A stretch of 64,000 bases of DNA, taken from assembly GCA_022496805.1 (NCBI GenBank), contig CM040103.1, positions 5,536,001 through 5,600,000 of the forward strand, written 5' to 3'. The number at the start of each line of letters is the position of its first letter. The stretch's first letter is position 1. Below are positions 24,782 through 36,383 of this stretch, in pieces. Below the pieces are notes generated by a model. That model had not been told where the DNA came from. It made no database searches and worked only from the letters and a program-made list of their open reading frames with translations. A program made the position numbers and the translations under genes. This DNA comes from Pohlia nutans. Lineage: Eukaryota; Streptophyta; Bryopsida; Bryales; Mniaceae.

Positions 24782-25015
24782 TTAACGCCTGAAGGACCAA
24801 GAAAGCTGAACTAGGTTGCATGTTTCTTTTAACGATTTAGAGTATAGATGAACTTCCTTTTGTTCAAATTTATTTGTTTTTTGACTAACACATAAAATGT
24901 TCTTCACTGATTTGAGTGATATAGAATACGGTCTTATTTGAATCACATTTTTCACGATATGATTGATTGAACTTGTCATTTTAAAGCAATGAATCCTTGG
25001 TCCTTTAGGGGTTAG
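24782..25015. mobile_element. Element C2 (C family), uninterrupted
   Basis: TTAA-CGCCTGAAGGACCAAG at the left and CTTGGTCCTTTAGGGG-TTAG at the right; 234 bp. It keeps TTTTAAAGCAATGAATCC, the empty site corresponding to the insertion of element B in C4. Confidence 0.8.
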
Positions 25016-25469
25016 TCATGCAAAATTGCATGAAAAGAAGACTGCACTTTTCCTTGCAATTATTGTGGATCTAGGTAATTCAATAAACTTTGGTTATAAG
25101 TTTGAGTGGAAGTATATATGTTTTTCAACTTTAAAAGAAATAAAACAGGTTAAATTCAAAATCATGTATAATTTTATCCTTGATACACAGAAAAGTTTGC
25201 TACAAATAAAAAGTCACAAAAGTCACAGCGAGATGTAAATTCCAGTACGGGTATACCATACGTCGATACCCACAGTAATTGCACTGAAAGGCGTACTGTA
25301 TTTGTTGTGGATTGGAGGCAGTGAACGACCAACGAACTTAAGTTAATCCACCAACCAACACACCGCCTAGCGTCATGTATGTCTTGAAATTGCTCACTTA
25401 TAACTAACCAGGTGTCACTGACAATGCATGTCGAAGGACAGTACTCTCAGGCTCACCACAATTCCCATG
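25016..25469. other. Intergenic, nothing recognised
   Basis: The 70-codon frame at 25026-25238 (+) has no recognisable domain. No repeat boundaries were found. Confidence 0.45.
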
Positions 25470-26083
25470 TTAACCCCTAAAGGATAATAGAGTTAACCGA
25501 AAAGTCAGCTCAAAGAGGAAAGTTTTAGCAAATTCCTCTTGAAAACCTCTTGAACTCATATTGAAATATAAATAGACCAAAAACTAGTTCAAGAGGAGTT
25601 GGGAGACAATCTAAAGCAAGCCACTGTCATTATTCTCCACACCTCGCAATGACTTCCACACCTCCTACCAAAGCTCCAAGCCCATGGCCCACAAGGGGAC
25701 AAGTTATGACACGACACTATTCAACCCAAACATAGCTCAAGGGAGCTCAAAAGAACGCTTGAAAGAAGGTTGAAAAGGCATGTTCCAAGGCCTTCTTTTC
25801 GGTTAACTCTAATGCTGGTTTGAATATAGACCGAAGCTGGAGCGTATTTTCAGGGTGTGGGGTATACCGGACCCGTTTGCTATTGTTGTAGAAGTGTTGG
25901 AGGAGCGTTGATTTTTTTAGTGTAACCTTGATGCAGTCTTGAAGAGGGTTTCCAAGTTGCGATGAAACTTTGAGATTTGATGCGTGTAAGAGAAAATGGG
26001 GAGTGTGAGAAGTAGAGTCAATACACATAACTTGTATTGCAAACCGTAGGCCATTTTGGCTTACAGCAATCCTGAAGGGGTTA
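25470..26083. mobile_element. Element K (TTAA-type), contains G2
   Basis: TTAA-CCCCTAAAGGAT at the left and ATCCTGAAGGGG-TTAA at the right. MITE G2 is inserted close to the left end, and M4 follows directly at the right TTAA, the same arrangement as A1-M1. Net K sequence is about 290 bp. Confidence 0.65.
25488..25811. mobile_element. MITE family G, copy G2
   Basis: TAGAGTTAACCGAAAAG at the left and CTTTTCGGTTAACTCTA at the right: perfect 17-bp inverted repeat. 324 bp; contains GTCAGCTCAAAGAGGAAAG and GCTCCAAGCCCATGG, as in G3. Confidence 0.85.
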
Positions 26084-26364
26084 AGGTAGAGGGCTCTAAT
26101 CTCGCAACAATTCTGAACGTGCACTCTACCAAGGACAAACATTTTGAAATTTTGGATGTATCCATGGTGAAGAGCACCACTTTAGAACCCATGTCATTTC
26201 AACTTCATAAATTCATAACTAATTTTAGAAACATCCAATTTTTTTGATTCAAAGTATGTTGGTCTTTGCTTGGATTTGTCTTCCACTGAAAAATCATGCT
26301 TAGTTCTCCATGTGTCCTTATAAATTCATAGCTCTTAAAGTGGCGGGTTTAGAGCCTCCTACCT
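26084..26364. mobile_element. TA-flanked MITE M4
   Basis: TA-AGGTAGAGGGCTCTAATC at the left, TTTAGAGCCTCCTACCT-TA at the right; 281 bp. The end is related to M1 (AGGTAGGTGGCTC). Confidence 0.75.
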
Positions 26365-27196
26365 TAGCTCCTAAACTTTTGAGGGTATTGGACAAAACAT
26401 AAATGTGGTATAATATGTGCCTTTCACATGATCGATGAAGTTTGGTCAAATAAATAAAATGTAGGGCATCATTTCTATAGATTAACCGTGCAGTCAAAAC
26501 ACCAAAAATAATTTTAGATATATTTTTTGATTAATTTCAAAGCATTAACTTTTGAATTTTTTTATAAATTATAATTTTCACTTTTGGAGTTTGAACTTTA
26601 GCATAACTGGATAAAGTTGGTTTATCTATTGTAAATTTCAAAAAGAAAAAGAAATGATGGAGGGAACATTACTTTTCCCAAATAGAAATTTTTATAACAC
26701 TAAGACACTCGGGGGGTGCACTGTACTAAACATGTACGAGTATACGTGAGTGCACAGAAGGGGTATTAATTTGAACACTACCGTATTACGTATACATACA
26801 ATAAACACATTTAGAACTGAAAATATTCACGTATACTTACACTAAACATATATTTAAAACGGAATACATCTGTATACAAAGGTATTTAAGACATATAGCC
26901 TCTCGTATACAGGGGTTTTTTAGAAGGGGTCATGAACGCACGTGATTCTCAAACATAATGTAGAGTGCACCCCCCAAGCTAAGACAATGTTTAGGTGATT
27001 CGGTTTGAAAAATTCTCCTAGGTGGAATTTAATTGGGATTGACACAATTCAAATTGCGTTGGAAAGAAGACTTGATGTAGTATTTTAAACATTTTTTAAT
27101 TTATTTTTTCAATTAAAAAATATATTGTTTTTGTTCCAGGCAGCCCGTTAGATTGGGCAACAACCAAAAAATGGCGTTTGAGCGTATAGGGGTTAA
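26364..27196 (-). mobile_element. Element E5 (E family, inverted), contains a hAT-like MITE
   Basis: Left end TTAG-CTCCTAAAC (decayed), right end GCGTATAGGGG-TTAA. Read on the - strand it follows E2-E4: GACCAAACTTCATCGAT, and near 27135-27175 the complement of CCATTTTTTGGTTGTTGCCC. Net length without the insertion is about 554 bp, equal to E2. Confidence 0.7.
26708..26978. mobile_element. hAT-like MITE, 8-bp duplication CTAAGACA
   Basis: CTAAGACA flanks both sides (26700-26707 and 26979-26986). Ends are CTCGGGGGGTGCACT and AGTGCACCCCCCAAG, an inverted repeat of 15 bp with one mismatch. 271 bp, with repeated GTATAC words inside. An 8-bp duplication fits hAT. Confidence 0.85.
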
Positions 27197-27829
27197 TAAG
27201 TTGCCTTGGTGTTCATACAAGGAGTTTTGGGGTACTTCAAGTATAACATTCCTTTAAGTTAAAAATGACCTTCAAATTAATGCTTGGTGGACATATTTGG
27301 TCTGGAGCTATTGGGCTTGTTCTAAAAACTTAGTGGTCTTCAGACTCATGCACAATTGGTTTAGCTGTCAACCTCTTCCATACCTTATAACTATTCAGAG
27401 TGAACAAATAAGAGTATATTAATCTTAAGCATTCACACTACATTTATCCAGTCAACCTTCATCAATTTTTCACATTTTTGAAATGAGTTATTATTTTTCG
27501 TATTTTTCTCATATAGTTTATTCATAAACTGATTTACATTAGTTTTTTCACAATTATTTAAATGAAAATGAATTCTAAAATATTTTTTAATAAAATCCTC
27601 TCATAGTAGCCATAGTAATTACATAAATGCCTAAAATAGTATGAAATTTTTAGAAAATTTCACAGTTATAGAGTTAACAAAAAAAAAATGTCTCAAAGTG
27701 GAAACTCACCTCATACTCACCTTCAACTCATTTTCAATTCAAAAAACAACAGAACTAGTTTATGGTGAGTTGAAGAATAATTTAAAGCAAGACCATGCGT
27801 CACTACGGGGCGTGGAACTCGTGCCCTCC
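27197..27829. other. Intergenic with repeat fragments
   Basis: Near 27395-27425 GTGAACAAATAAGAGTATAT is related to the fold-back at 8067-8312. At 27669-27790 TATAGAGTTAAC begins a fragment resembling one end of MITE G. No gene. Confidence 0.4.
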
Positions 27830-28406
27830 TTAACCCCTAACCGCCCAACCATGCATATTTTTCTTGATGTACAGATTTCATCCGCAATTTCTCATCTGTT
27901 ATGCACTTTTTGTAGTGTGATTTTTTTACTGATTTTTTTATGGGAAGTTAGCTTCATGTATGTGTGATCCGATCGAAAAGGGAACAATTTCTGAAAAAAT
28001 TATGCCTCATTTCGTGTTGCAGTGTTTCACCCAAAAGTTTGAAGATTTTAGTCTAAAAGCGTTCTTGAAAAAATAAACTCATAAAATCAAGCATCCAAAA
28101 AATCTCCAAAAATCACTACACATAGAGTACTATATTATAAGCCATCACAACAAATTTCATCCCCATACTGTGCATATCTTATTTGTAATCAAATTACAAA
28201 ATAATTTTTTATTTTATGTTTCAAAAATTATAGAAAAATATTAGTGATAGCAATCAAAGATCTAACTGTATAGATTGAATCTAAATTTCAAAATGTATAA
28301 CTTTTGTTCGTACATCAAGTTTCAAATATTCATGTTAGTTGCATTTTATAACGCATCTTTGCAAAATTGCCCAAATTGGACATAGGTGAGGACGTTTAGG
28401 GGTTAA
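27830..28406 (+). mobile_element. Element D1 (TTAA-type), complete
   Basis: TTAA-CCCCTAACCGCCCAACC at the left and GAGGACGTTTAGGGG-TTAA at the right; 577 bp. Landmarks: CATCCGCAATTTCTCATC, GAGTACTATATTATAAGCC, GCATTTTATAACGCATC. Related copies: D2, D3, D4, D5. Confidence 0.85.
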
Positions 28407-28855
28407 TGCTAGAGGAGAGTTCCCATCTGCTCCCCCAAACCAAGAGCCCTGACCATAGGGACTATTCATGAGCAATGGTTGTCAGAAAATTTAATTATAA
28501 GAAGGGAAGTCCTCTTCAAACCCTCGTCGACTCCCCTTCTGTTTTCAGTTAATTCAAATACTAATGAATAACAAGGTGTAGGTTGCATAGTTCTCGAGCT
28601 TGCATAAAAGAAATCTGATTTTTTTTGTAGTGTATATTGGAATTCTAGGGTTGTGAGCTTCAAAGTGTTGTAAAAAAATGCAATTTTAATAATTTTGAAG
28701 AATTGAAAATTGCATTAGAAAGTAGAAGACAACTTCCACACTTTCCTATTTGAAATTGGGAATTGGTGAAAATCAGCTTTTGACTTAAAAATGATCAAAC
28801 ATGGGCTCACGGTGATCCTTTCATGCTTAAGGGTTGAAGCAAAACACATGGTATC
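28407..28855. other. Intergenic, nothing recognised
   Basis: Ends in CTTAAGGGTTGAAGC (28826-28840), like the right end of a TTAA-type element, but the left partner was not found. Confidence 0.4.
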
Positions 28856-28858
28856 TTA

Positions 28859-29173
28859 GGGCCGTTTCACACTATGGCCAAATCGAATTGCAAGAAACCA
28901 AGAATTCGGCTTCTCGACCCTCCACACTAGAGGTCAAAGTCCAAAGGCCATGGCCCTTCAAAATGCCTACATGACAACACTTGTTGACCAAAGTTGCCGG
29001 ACTCTCGAAGGAAGTTTGGAATAAAAACCCAAACTACAGTTCAGAGGCCGTCGATTTTTTTCATGAAAAATCTAAACTATATTTTATTACCTATTTCCAT
29101 ACCATTTTTTTAAACTCTCAACAAAGTTTGGCCACTCAATCTCGACTTGGACGGTCATAGAGTGAAGTGGCCC
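28859..29173. mobile_element. PIF/Harbinger-like MITE P2
   Basis: TTA-GGGCCGTTTCACACTATGGCC at the left and GGTCATAGAGTGAAGTGGCCC-TTA at the right, TTA duplication, 315 bp. Uninterrupted relative of P1 and P3. Confidence 0.85.
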
Positions 29174-29302
29174 TTATTCAAACACAACTTCTTGTTTAGG
29201 ATAACTCTTTTATTGCAAAATCAAACTAATTAAGCCGAAAATGGCTTTTTCAAATCCTGATGTGGCTAATTTTGAAAAAAGACACGATACCCCGGCCATG
29301 TA

Positions 29303-29596
29303 AGGTCGAGGCACCTAAAACCGATCACTTAAGCTATCTACACTATTTTTGGACCAGCCATTAATAGGGTGATATTTTTCCTGGGTTGGAAGTTAGTTTT
29401 CGCGAAGAATGCAAATTTTTCCATGAATTATTTCCCAATATTGAAATTTGTACAATTTTTCAAAGTGAAAAGTACTTCAGAACCCAAAACCGATCACATG
29501 CTCTAATGTACAAATGAGGTACATCTTCCCTTTCAAAATCTAGAAATTAGGCCTGATCGATTTTAGGTACCTGGTCGGCTTTAGGTGCCTCGACCT
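29303..29596. mobile_element. TA-flanked MITE M5
   Basis: TA-AGGTCGAGGCACCTAAAACC at the left, TTTAGGTGCCTCGACCT-TA at the right; 294 bp. An internal GTACCTGGTCGG-TTTAGG near the right end repeats the terminus. Confidence 0.8.
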
Positions 29597-29598
29597 TA

Positions 29599-29899
29599 GC
29601 AGCCATGCATATATTCTTGTAGAAACTGGGTGGCCATTGGTAGAGTAAAAAAAGCACATCATGAGCAGAAAGCAAGCATATCCGTCTTTTTGGTAGAAGT
29701 GTCATGCTGATGAGCACCTCCAGCATGTTCCCTGGACATGTGCCTCTGCCCTGCAAGCCTCCCTTGAGTGATGCAGCAGCCGCAGTTTTTGTGACGTTAT
29801 ACATGATCTAACTACCAACAGATTGAAAATTACCATCTGTACAAAAGTTGAATATACGAATATTGTCTCTCGCACAAGGCAGTCCTGTGCCTGGGGTGG
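29599..29899. other. Intergenic, nothing recognised
   Basis: Overlapping - strand frames (29547-30034) have no recognisable domain and run into adjoining MITEs. Confidence 0.4.
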
Positions 29900-30005
29900 C
29901 ACTAGTAGAAAAGGTGGCACTCTCGAGGGAGATGCCCAGATTCCACGCATGCATAGTGATTTTGTGTAGGCATTTCCTTGGGGGAACGTCACCTTTCTAC
30001 TAGTG
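29900..30005. mobile_element. Short CACTA-end MITE, 106 bp
   Basis: CACTAGTAGAAAAGGTGGCA at the left and CGTCACCTTTCTACTAGTG at the right. The same termini flank the element at 49111-49702. Flanking TGG/TGT may be a decayed 3-bp duplication. Confidence 0.75.
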
Positions 30006-32200
30006 TGTGTTGAAAGCTCTTTTGGAGTTTTCACTCAGTTGTGTTAAGAAAAAGAAAACACTGCATAAATAGTTGAATACTCCTTTGTCCCATAATAAGC
30101 TTCCTCAACTTTAAAAATAGAAGAATCAATTAACTAGTCCAATGGTGTGAACCTTGAGCAAAATGGTATGAACCCTAAGCCAATAGGTCATAGTTTGCTA
30201 CTTCTGTTCTAAAGGAGGAGGCGATTTGGAAACGAGATTCGAATCTCATGGTTGTGACTACTACTTTTGCACGCGATTGATGCTCATAACATTCAACACC
30301 TTTCATGTCCTCTGTCTTTCCTTCATGTCCTATGCCTTTCCTTCATGTCCTCTGCCTTTCTTTCATGCACTTTGCACTTCACTTGTCCAATTAGGCAATT
30401 AGCTACTGATGAAATCTTGTTGGGTGTGGAATATGCTGCACCATCTATTATAGACCCAAAACAGAGTCACTACAAGCTACTGGAGGTTATTGTTTCAAAA
30501 TCACATTGAATCCGATTTAATGATGCACTCACATAGCATAGTTCTGACTAACGAGTTTAAATATTTTGATGCCACCTAGGCTATTTTGTGGGTTACAACA
30601 TGACATTTCGTCAAACTTTAAAAATGATTACTTTTGGATGGAAGAGGCCCAGAAGCTGCCACCAGTCCCGATGTGGGAATGCTCCTGATCTGAAATATGA
30701 AGCTGGCGTAGGAGCTCAGTTCATCCTCTCCCAAATAAATGAGACTTTTGACTCTTATGCATGAAATTAATGTCAGGCCGGTGGGCGGTAGCCACTCATG
30801 GCCATATGCGGTGCAGTTTCTCTGTTAGCTACCAAGGCCTTGAGTTTGCAATTCCTCATTGACCCAGGTGGCACTCATGTCTACCTAATTGGCAACGCTG
30901 ACTCAGGGTCCACGTGGATGTCTGAAGTTGGTCCACGTTTGCCAGAACAACCCTCAGTTGAAATTTCAGTCAGGACCGCTTTCCTTGGAGAGCCTGAACC
31001 TTCATGTTGATGTCCCCACAATTACTTCCTCAACAAAACATGTTTTGGGGTGTAGCTTAAATTAATTGAAGTTGTAACATATTGAGTTGTCAAGTGTATA
31101 TCAGAATTTATGAATAAAGTTTTCAAGTTTTTGGTCTTGTTTTCTACACTTTGCAAGATTAGAAGTCAATTCTCAACCTGCACCTCATTTATTCTTCCTA
31201 CCTTCTAAACATGTTAAGAGGTACCCACACGACGTCACTATGCAGGTTTATGCTCTTCATGGAAAGTTGTTCTTAGTGTCATGTGAAATCTACTATACCA
31301 ATTAGTGCCATTACTGTGAGTCTTAGTAATTTAGTACTCTCACAATAATTGTGGTATTAGAACAAAGTGTGACTCATAGTAATTGAGAACTCTCACATTG
31401 AGAAGTGAGGATTGTGTGTAAAGCATCACACTAATTGAGGATTGGTGGGAAATCTTACACTAATCGTGTAACACACGGTAATGGCAATAATCAATGTATC
31501 TGAAAATTTGAAGGCAACATCTAAGAGCATTCTCACCTATTAAGATTGGTATCTCTATTTCACTTTAGTTTAGGATTCTAGTCTTAACTCAATTTTGCAA
31601 GCCAAGAAGAGTTTAGAAGCAGTATATTGATCATGAGTGGTTTAGTTGACAAAATGTTCTTGAAGTCGAATTAGGACATCAACTTCTGACAAAAAAATTG
31701 AGCATAGGAGCGACTAGTGAAAAAGTTTCAATCGACCGTACATTTGCATGGACACTCTAAACACATTGTTCACATTCCCACATCTATAAAGAATAAATGT
31801 TGTTGTGTGCACATGTAATTGGACACTTTCTTTATGTCTAGTTTAAATGTACATCGGTAACCACATGTGATGTGAGTTCTGAGTATAATTGACCCTACTC
31901 GTGCATGTAATTGAATTTAAACTTGTATGTAGTTGACCATAAACTTACACGTACAGATGTTCATAAACCTACACAATTAATGTCACCAAAAATACTAATC
32001 TCAAGGTTTGGTTGCACCCATAACATTCTCCAATGCAAAGATTTCTTCCCTTCGGCTTTCTGCACAAGAGGATGGAATAAGCCTAGAATTCGTAGGGGAG
32101 GATTTTCATGAAACTGACCACTAGCACCTCATTCATTACATGGGTTTAGAGTACCTAATTTTAGAAGAGCCAAAGGGACCTTGCTCTAAAAGACCTGATT
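30006..32200. other. Intergenic, no gene recognised
   Basis: Contains a 20-bp tandem repeat at 30301-30370 (CTTCATGTCCTCTGCCTTTC, 3.5 copies). TACTCCTTTGTCCCATAATAAG at 30077 resembles one decayed Stowaway end. Short open frames (30267-30509, 30798-31010) match nothing known to me. Confidence 0.5.
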
Positions 32201-32208
32201 AACCTCTA

Positions 32209-32658
32209 AGAGCATCCACACCCATCCTCCAGATGGACCACTCGCCACAATGGATTTCCAGGGCTCCATCAGCCAAAAGGGACGCGCCAGAAAATTGGGT
32301 CCTCACCGTTGCGCTTGAGAAATCGTCGGGATAGCTGCCCATGATGCCAGGAATCCATAAGACCAGGCCCGAACTCATAGGGGCCTCGGTGGCTGAAGGC
32401 CGTGATGACCGGGCCTCGGCAAAAAATAAACAAAAACCCAATCCTGAACAAGAATAGACAAAATCTTTGTCGAATTCTCCGATTCGTGGGCGCGCTGGAG
32501 AAATCGATGGACTCGCCGCAATACAGAGTCGATGTCGAAATTTAAAGTGGCCTCGACGTAGAACGCCGTTGCCAGTGGCGCGGTGCGGCTGAAAAAGCAG
32601 CCCGGCCCCACCAAAGCCCGGCCAGGCCACGTATGGCGTCCAACGGTGTGGATGCTCT
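32209..32658. mobile_element. GC-rich MITE, TIR AGAGCATCCACACC
   Basis: AGAGCATCCACACC at the left and GGTGTGGATGCTCT at the right, perfect 14-bp inverted repeat, about 450 bp. Much more GC-rich than its surroundings, which explains three overlapping - strand open frames (32199-32630) that have no protein family. Confidence 0.75.
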
Positions 32659-32689
32659 AAAGCCCAATAAGTCCGAATTAGGCCTTGTA

Positions 32690-32887
32690 TTTTTTTTAGC
32701 AGTTTTGAGCAGGTTCTATGTGGACTTCGTTTTGTTCAAATTTTCTTGTTTCTTGACCATCGTATGCATTATTCTTCACTGATTCCATTGATACAAAATT
32801 TAGTCTCATGTGAATTATATATATCACAATATGATTAATTGAATTTGTCATTTTTAAATCATGAATCCTTGGTCCTGTAGGGGTTAA
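32690..32887. mobile_element. Element C3 (C family)
   Basis: AGCAGTTTTGAGCAGGTTC to CTTGGTCCTGTAGGGG-TTAA. The left terminus is decayed. It keeps the uninterrupted TTTTTAAATCATGAATCC that element B occupies in C4. Confidence 0.7.
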
Positions 32888-33199
32888 TTACACGAGCACC
32901 TCAATGAGGCCTTGCAGAACGAAATGAATTTACTGAATGAGTCATGGTTGATGAGAACTGAGTTGCATGATTTGAAAGTCTAAGTTTGTAGCTGAGGATT
33001 TTATTTAATCTTCACTGATTCTCTAGTGTTCTTTTTCAGTCAAGAATTCTACCCGGAATTCTAAACCAATTGTCTTTATGCAAAGAAGAATCACACTGCA
33101 AACTGTATCCGACTGAATGCAGTGGTTAGCTTTCCCAAATCCTCCTCCTATTGCGAATCTTGCCACAACAGCATCCAAATAATATTTCACAGCAGAGCT
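32888..33199. other. Intergenic, nothing recognised
   Basis: No coding, RNA or repeat signal that I can support. Confidence 0.4.
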
Positions 33200-33270
33200 C
33201 ACTCGTAGGACATCTGTCGTTTTTCACTTACTATAAATGAAAAGGAATGAAACCGAGCCACGTACATGAA
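33200..33270. mobile_element. Truncated copy of the 193-bp CACTA MITE
   Basis: CACTCGTAGGACATCTGTCG then TTTTTCACTTACTATAAATG and GGAATGAAACCG, matching one end of the family; the rest is missing after about 33270. Confidence 0.7.
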
Positions 33271-34857
33271 CAAGCCATCCTGCAAACTTTATATGACCAT
33301 TCGATAGGATTAGAATGATGAATTTGGACTCTTGAGTGTAAGCAACAGTGAGTCTCTAAAGAATTTTGTGCATTGGAGAAGCTTCTGCCATTCTGAAAAT
33401 TGCTCATTTACGCTAAATTCGTTTTGAGGGCGAGAATGGTCTCCAGGGACAGCTTGCAATGTGAGGTAGAGAAAAGGCTCACAACTGATGTCTGGCTGTC
33501 TCGTCCATACCAGTAGTCACAACAGAAAAAAGTTCTTGTAGCAAGGTATGTTTTTGACAGGTTCAAATCTTTAAATTTATACATGTGATTGGTTTTGGAT
33601 AGGTTCACAACTTGAAGGATGTACATTTGACAAGCATGTGACAAGCACAAAACCCGTAAAAAATTTCACATTGACATTGTATGTCCCATGTATTAGATAG
33701 TTTGTTAGTAACTTGAGACATTGATCATCATGGACACTCATGTCATGGTCGTTTCTCAGTGGTCACATACTTCAAAAACCAACTTTGTCTTATGTGATCA
33801 GTTTCACTCACCAAGTGAAAAGTGACCACTAAGAAATGACCAGTTTCCTTGTATAGGTGTCCCTGGGTCACATAGTTTTTTCCTCGATGAGTATCTTCCT
33901 TGTGCTCAGTAATGAAGCAAAACTCAAAAATATGATTTGGGTCATACTCTTGGTCATACTATATACCATAGTAGACTTCCTTGGGGTGGGATGCTGAAGG
34001 ATATGTTGGGATCATATATCTGTTTTTGCTCTTGCAATAATGAGAAGGACTTGCATTCACTCATTCATCTGGCTTGCTTGCAATAGGGCTCATACAGAAT
34101 TTGCGCAAACCAAAATATCATGGTACTAGATAACCAAGAGGCTGTAGTAGGTTATTGGACATAATGTCAAGTTCATCTATTGAATTAGAAATGTTCACTT
34201 GATGTACTAATGTCAAGATCTTCTATTGAATTAGAAATGTCCACTTGATGTATTTTTGGTTGATCTAAGGAGTTTCCATTGAACACTCATGAGAAATATT
34301 CCTCTTCCAACAAACCAGAAGAATGTTACAAAGCCACCTCAAAATCAGAACTCACCATAATCCAATTCAAGTTGGTAAGAGAATTAATTTCAACTCCTTT
34401 TTGAGACCGGCGTACTTTTAGAGTTTGATTCGTTCAAAGTCCTACATCACAACCCATTGCACGATGAAAATGACTCTAAAACCACACACCCTGTTAATGG
34501 GAAACTCAATCCTACTGGAACCTAAGCTACAAAAGAAACTTGAAGTGACAGACATATATTGGTTGTTGTTCTAAGGGATGCCTTAAGTTTGAGTATGAGT
34601 ACGCACAGATATAAATTTGAACCACACACAGAGGTGCAAAAAGTGTGGGTACCTCTAATTGTAAGACAACAATCTTTTAAAATTTTGGTGAAATCTTTTT
34701 ATCTCATTTGAAGTTGAGTTTAGTGGAGCCCTGTAGAAACTGTATGTGATCACCTGCAAACTGTGAAGCACGGCACATGCAAACTGCGAAGCACGTCACA
34801 TTGCTCATTGGCAACATTGGCGTTGAAAACAGATGTGCTTTCAATGTTCTGAGACTT
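33271..34857. other. Intergenic with an inverted repeat and a tandem repeat
   Basis: At 33728-33870 GGACACTCATG-CATGGTCG-TTTCTCAGTGGTCAC pairs imperfectly with GTGACCACTAAGAAATGACC and AGGTGTCC. At 34163-34255 a 46-bp unit (AATGTCAAG, CTATTGAATTAGAAATG, CACTTGATGTA) occurs twice. No gene. Confidence 0.5.
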
Positions 34858-35050
34858 CACTAGTAGCAGACCTGTCGTTTTTCATTCTCCACTTGGTGAG
34901 AACATTGAAGAGTGGCGGAATATTATGCTTATATTTTTGTTTTCTTGTGACCAAAACCACTCACCAACACTGACACAACCCATGCGCTTGATGTGGTTTC
35001 ATTCTTTTTTCATTTACAGTAAGTGAAAAACGACACATTTCCTACTAATG
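34858..35050. mobile_element. 193-bp CACTA-end MITE
   Basis: CACTAGTAGCAGACCTGTCG at the left, CGACACATTTCCTACTAATG at the right; same length and orientation as copies at 40713 and 42207. The last bases have mutated (CTAATG for CTAGTG). Confidence 0.85.
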
Positions 35051-35659
35051 TTTTGTCATATTGTGATAATATAAGTACACCTTCCATGTGGTTTCTGCAA
35101 CGATATGGGGCTGAGGTGCAAAACGAAGAGTCTTGTCTTGTCGATGGGATGCCGCTCGAGGTCACCACATGCATGTTGTGATGCACAGTGCAAGTTGTAA
35201 TTTAGCCCTGCCAACAATTTCCTAACCATGGTAAGCAAACCTAAAAAGATAGCATCCGTAGTGTGACACCTGCATTTTGCACAAAAAGAATGTTCAACTA
35301 TAGTTTTCAAAAGTAATCAATGCATAAGGTTCTTTAGTCCCTCTCTGGAACACCCTACCACTATTCTCAAATCACTGTGGTTGATTGATACCTGAATCAT
35401 GGCAAGCCCACGTCATCTTTGGCTAAAGATTGAATGGTGAAACATTATATATAATGTTAAAGCTTCGAAAGTGATACTTTTGAAAAGGGTGAACTCCACT
35501 AACTGCTAAAGAACTTTACGATGAGAATTGAAGAGTTCTTTGAGGTAGTCAATGGAAGTTGAAACATTTGATGATTCAACAATGTCTCACTAAGAACAAT
35601 CTAGGGTATGAAAAGCAAATTCCCCTATAATCTCAGTGACTTCCCGGGTCCAAAAGGCC
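35051..35659. other. Intergenic, nothing recognised
   Basis: Lies downstream of the lectin remnant. No open frame with a family match; no kinase domain follows the lectin domain here. Confidence 0.45.
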
Positions 35660-35984
35660 TTACCAATCCATGTTCTTTGCATAAAAATTAAGAAATTGAG
35701 CAGGGACGTCAGGCTCTGGAATCCCGCTGCTGAAGAAACTCCAGGACAAGAGCTCATGCTCTTCTGCATGGTTAACTTCCGAGCTTCCCGTAAAGGCGAG
35801 GTACACCTCATCAGAGAGCTCCTTGGCCAAAGTGTAATTGGAAATGAGCAGCAATGGCTGCAGGGGTTTCTTCACTATCCAAATCTGTCCAATTTGCAAG
35901 CCTCACTTCCAGTACCCGGGACGAGCTATTGAAATCAATCCAAGCTGTGAAATACCTGCCACTGGAGAAATACGAGCAATGGCA

Positions 35985-36383
35985 TGGTTAATCGAAAAGT
36001 CAGCTCAAAGAGGAAAGTTTTAGCAAACTCCTCTTGAACTCATATTGAAATATAAATTGACCGAAAACTAGTTCATGATGAGTTGGGAGACAATCTAAAA
36101 TAAGCCACTGTCATTATTCTCCACACCTCACAATGACTCCCATACCTCCTACCAAAGCTCCAAGCCCATGGTTTCCTGTTGGGGTCCTTGTTTCCCTTTT
36201 TTTCCTTGCAATTGAAGTCCTTCAATTTGTTTCAAAAAAAAAAAAAAGAAAAAGCTCCAAGCCCATGGCCCACAAGGGGACAAAGCTATGACACGAGACT
36301 ATTCAACCCAAGTATAGCTTAAAAAAGAGGTTAGAAGTAGAGCAAAAAGGGAGGATAGATGGGCTTCTTTTCGGTTAACTCTA
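35985..36383. mobile_element. MITE family G, copy G3, inside the lectin pseudogene
   Basis: Left GGTTAATCGAAAAGTCAGCTC, right GGGCTTCTTTTCGGTTAACTCTA. Left end decayed. Contains an 80-bp poly(A) retroposon insertion with a 17-bp duplication. Net length about 300 bp, as in G1. Confidence 0.85.
36172..36251 (+). mobile_element. Short poly(A) retroposon with 17-bp target duplication
   Basis: AAGCTCCAAGCCCATGG occurs on both sides (36155-36171 and 36252-36268) and only once in G2 (25671-25687). The insert is about 80 bp and ends CAATTTGTTTC followed by an A-rich run. This is target-primed reverse transcription of a short RNA or a severely 5'-truncated LINE/SINE. Confidence 0.85.

Noticed and set aside
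32199..32630. 143-codon - strand frame
   Set aside because: It lies within the GC-rich MITE at 32209-32658 and shows no protein family; open length follows from low stop-codon frequency.
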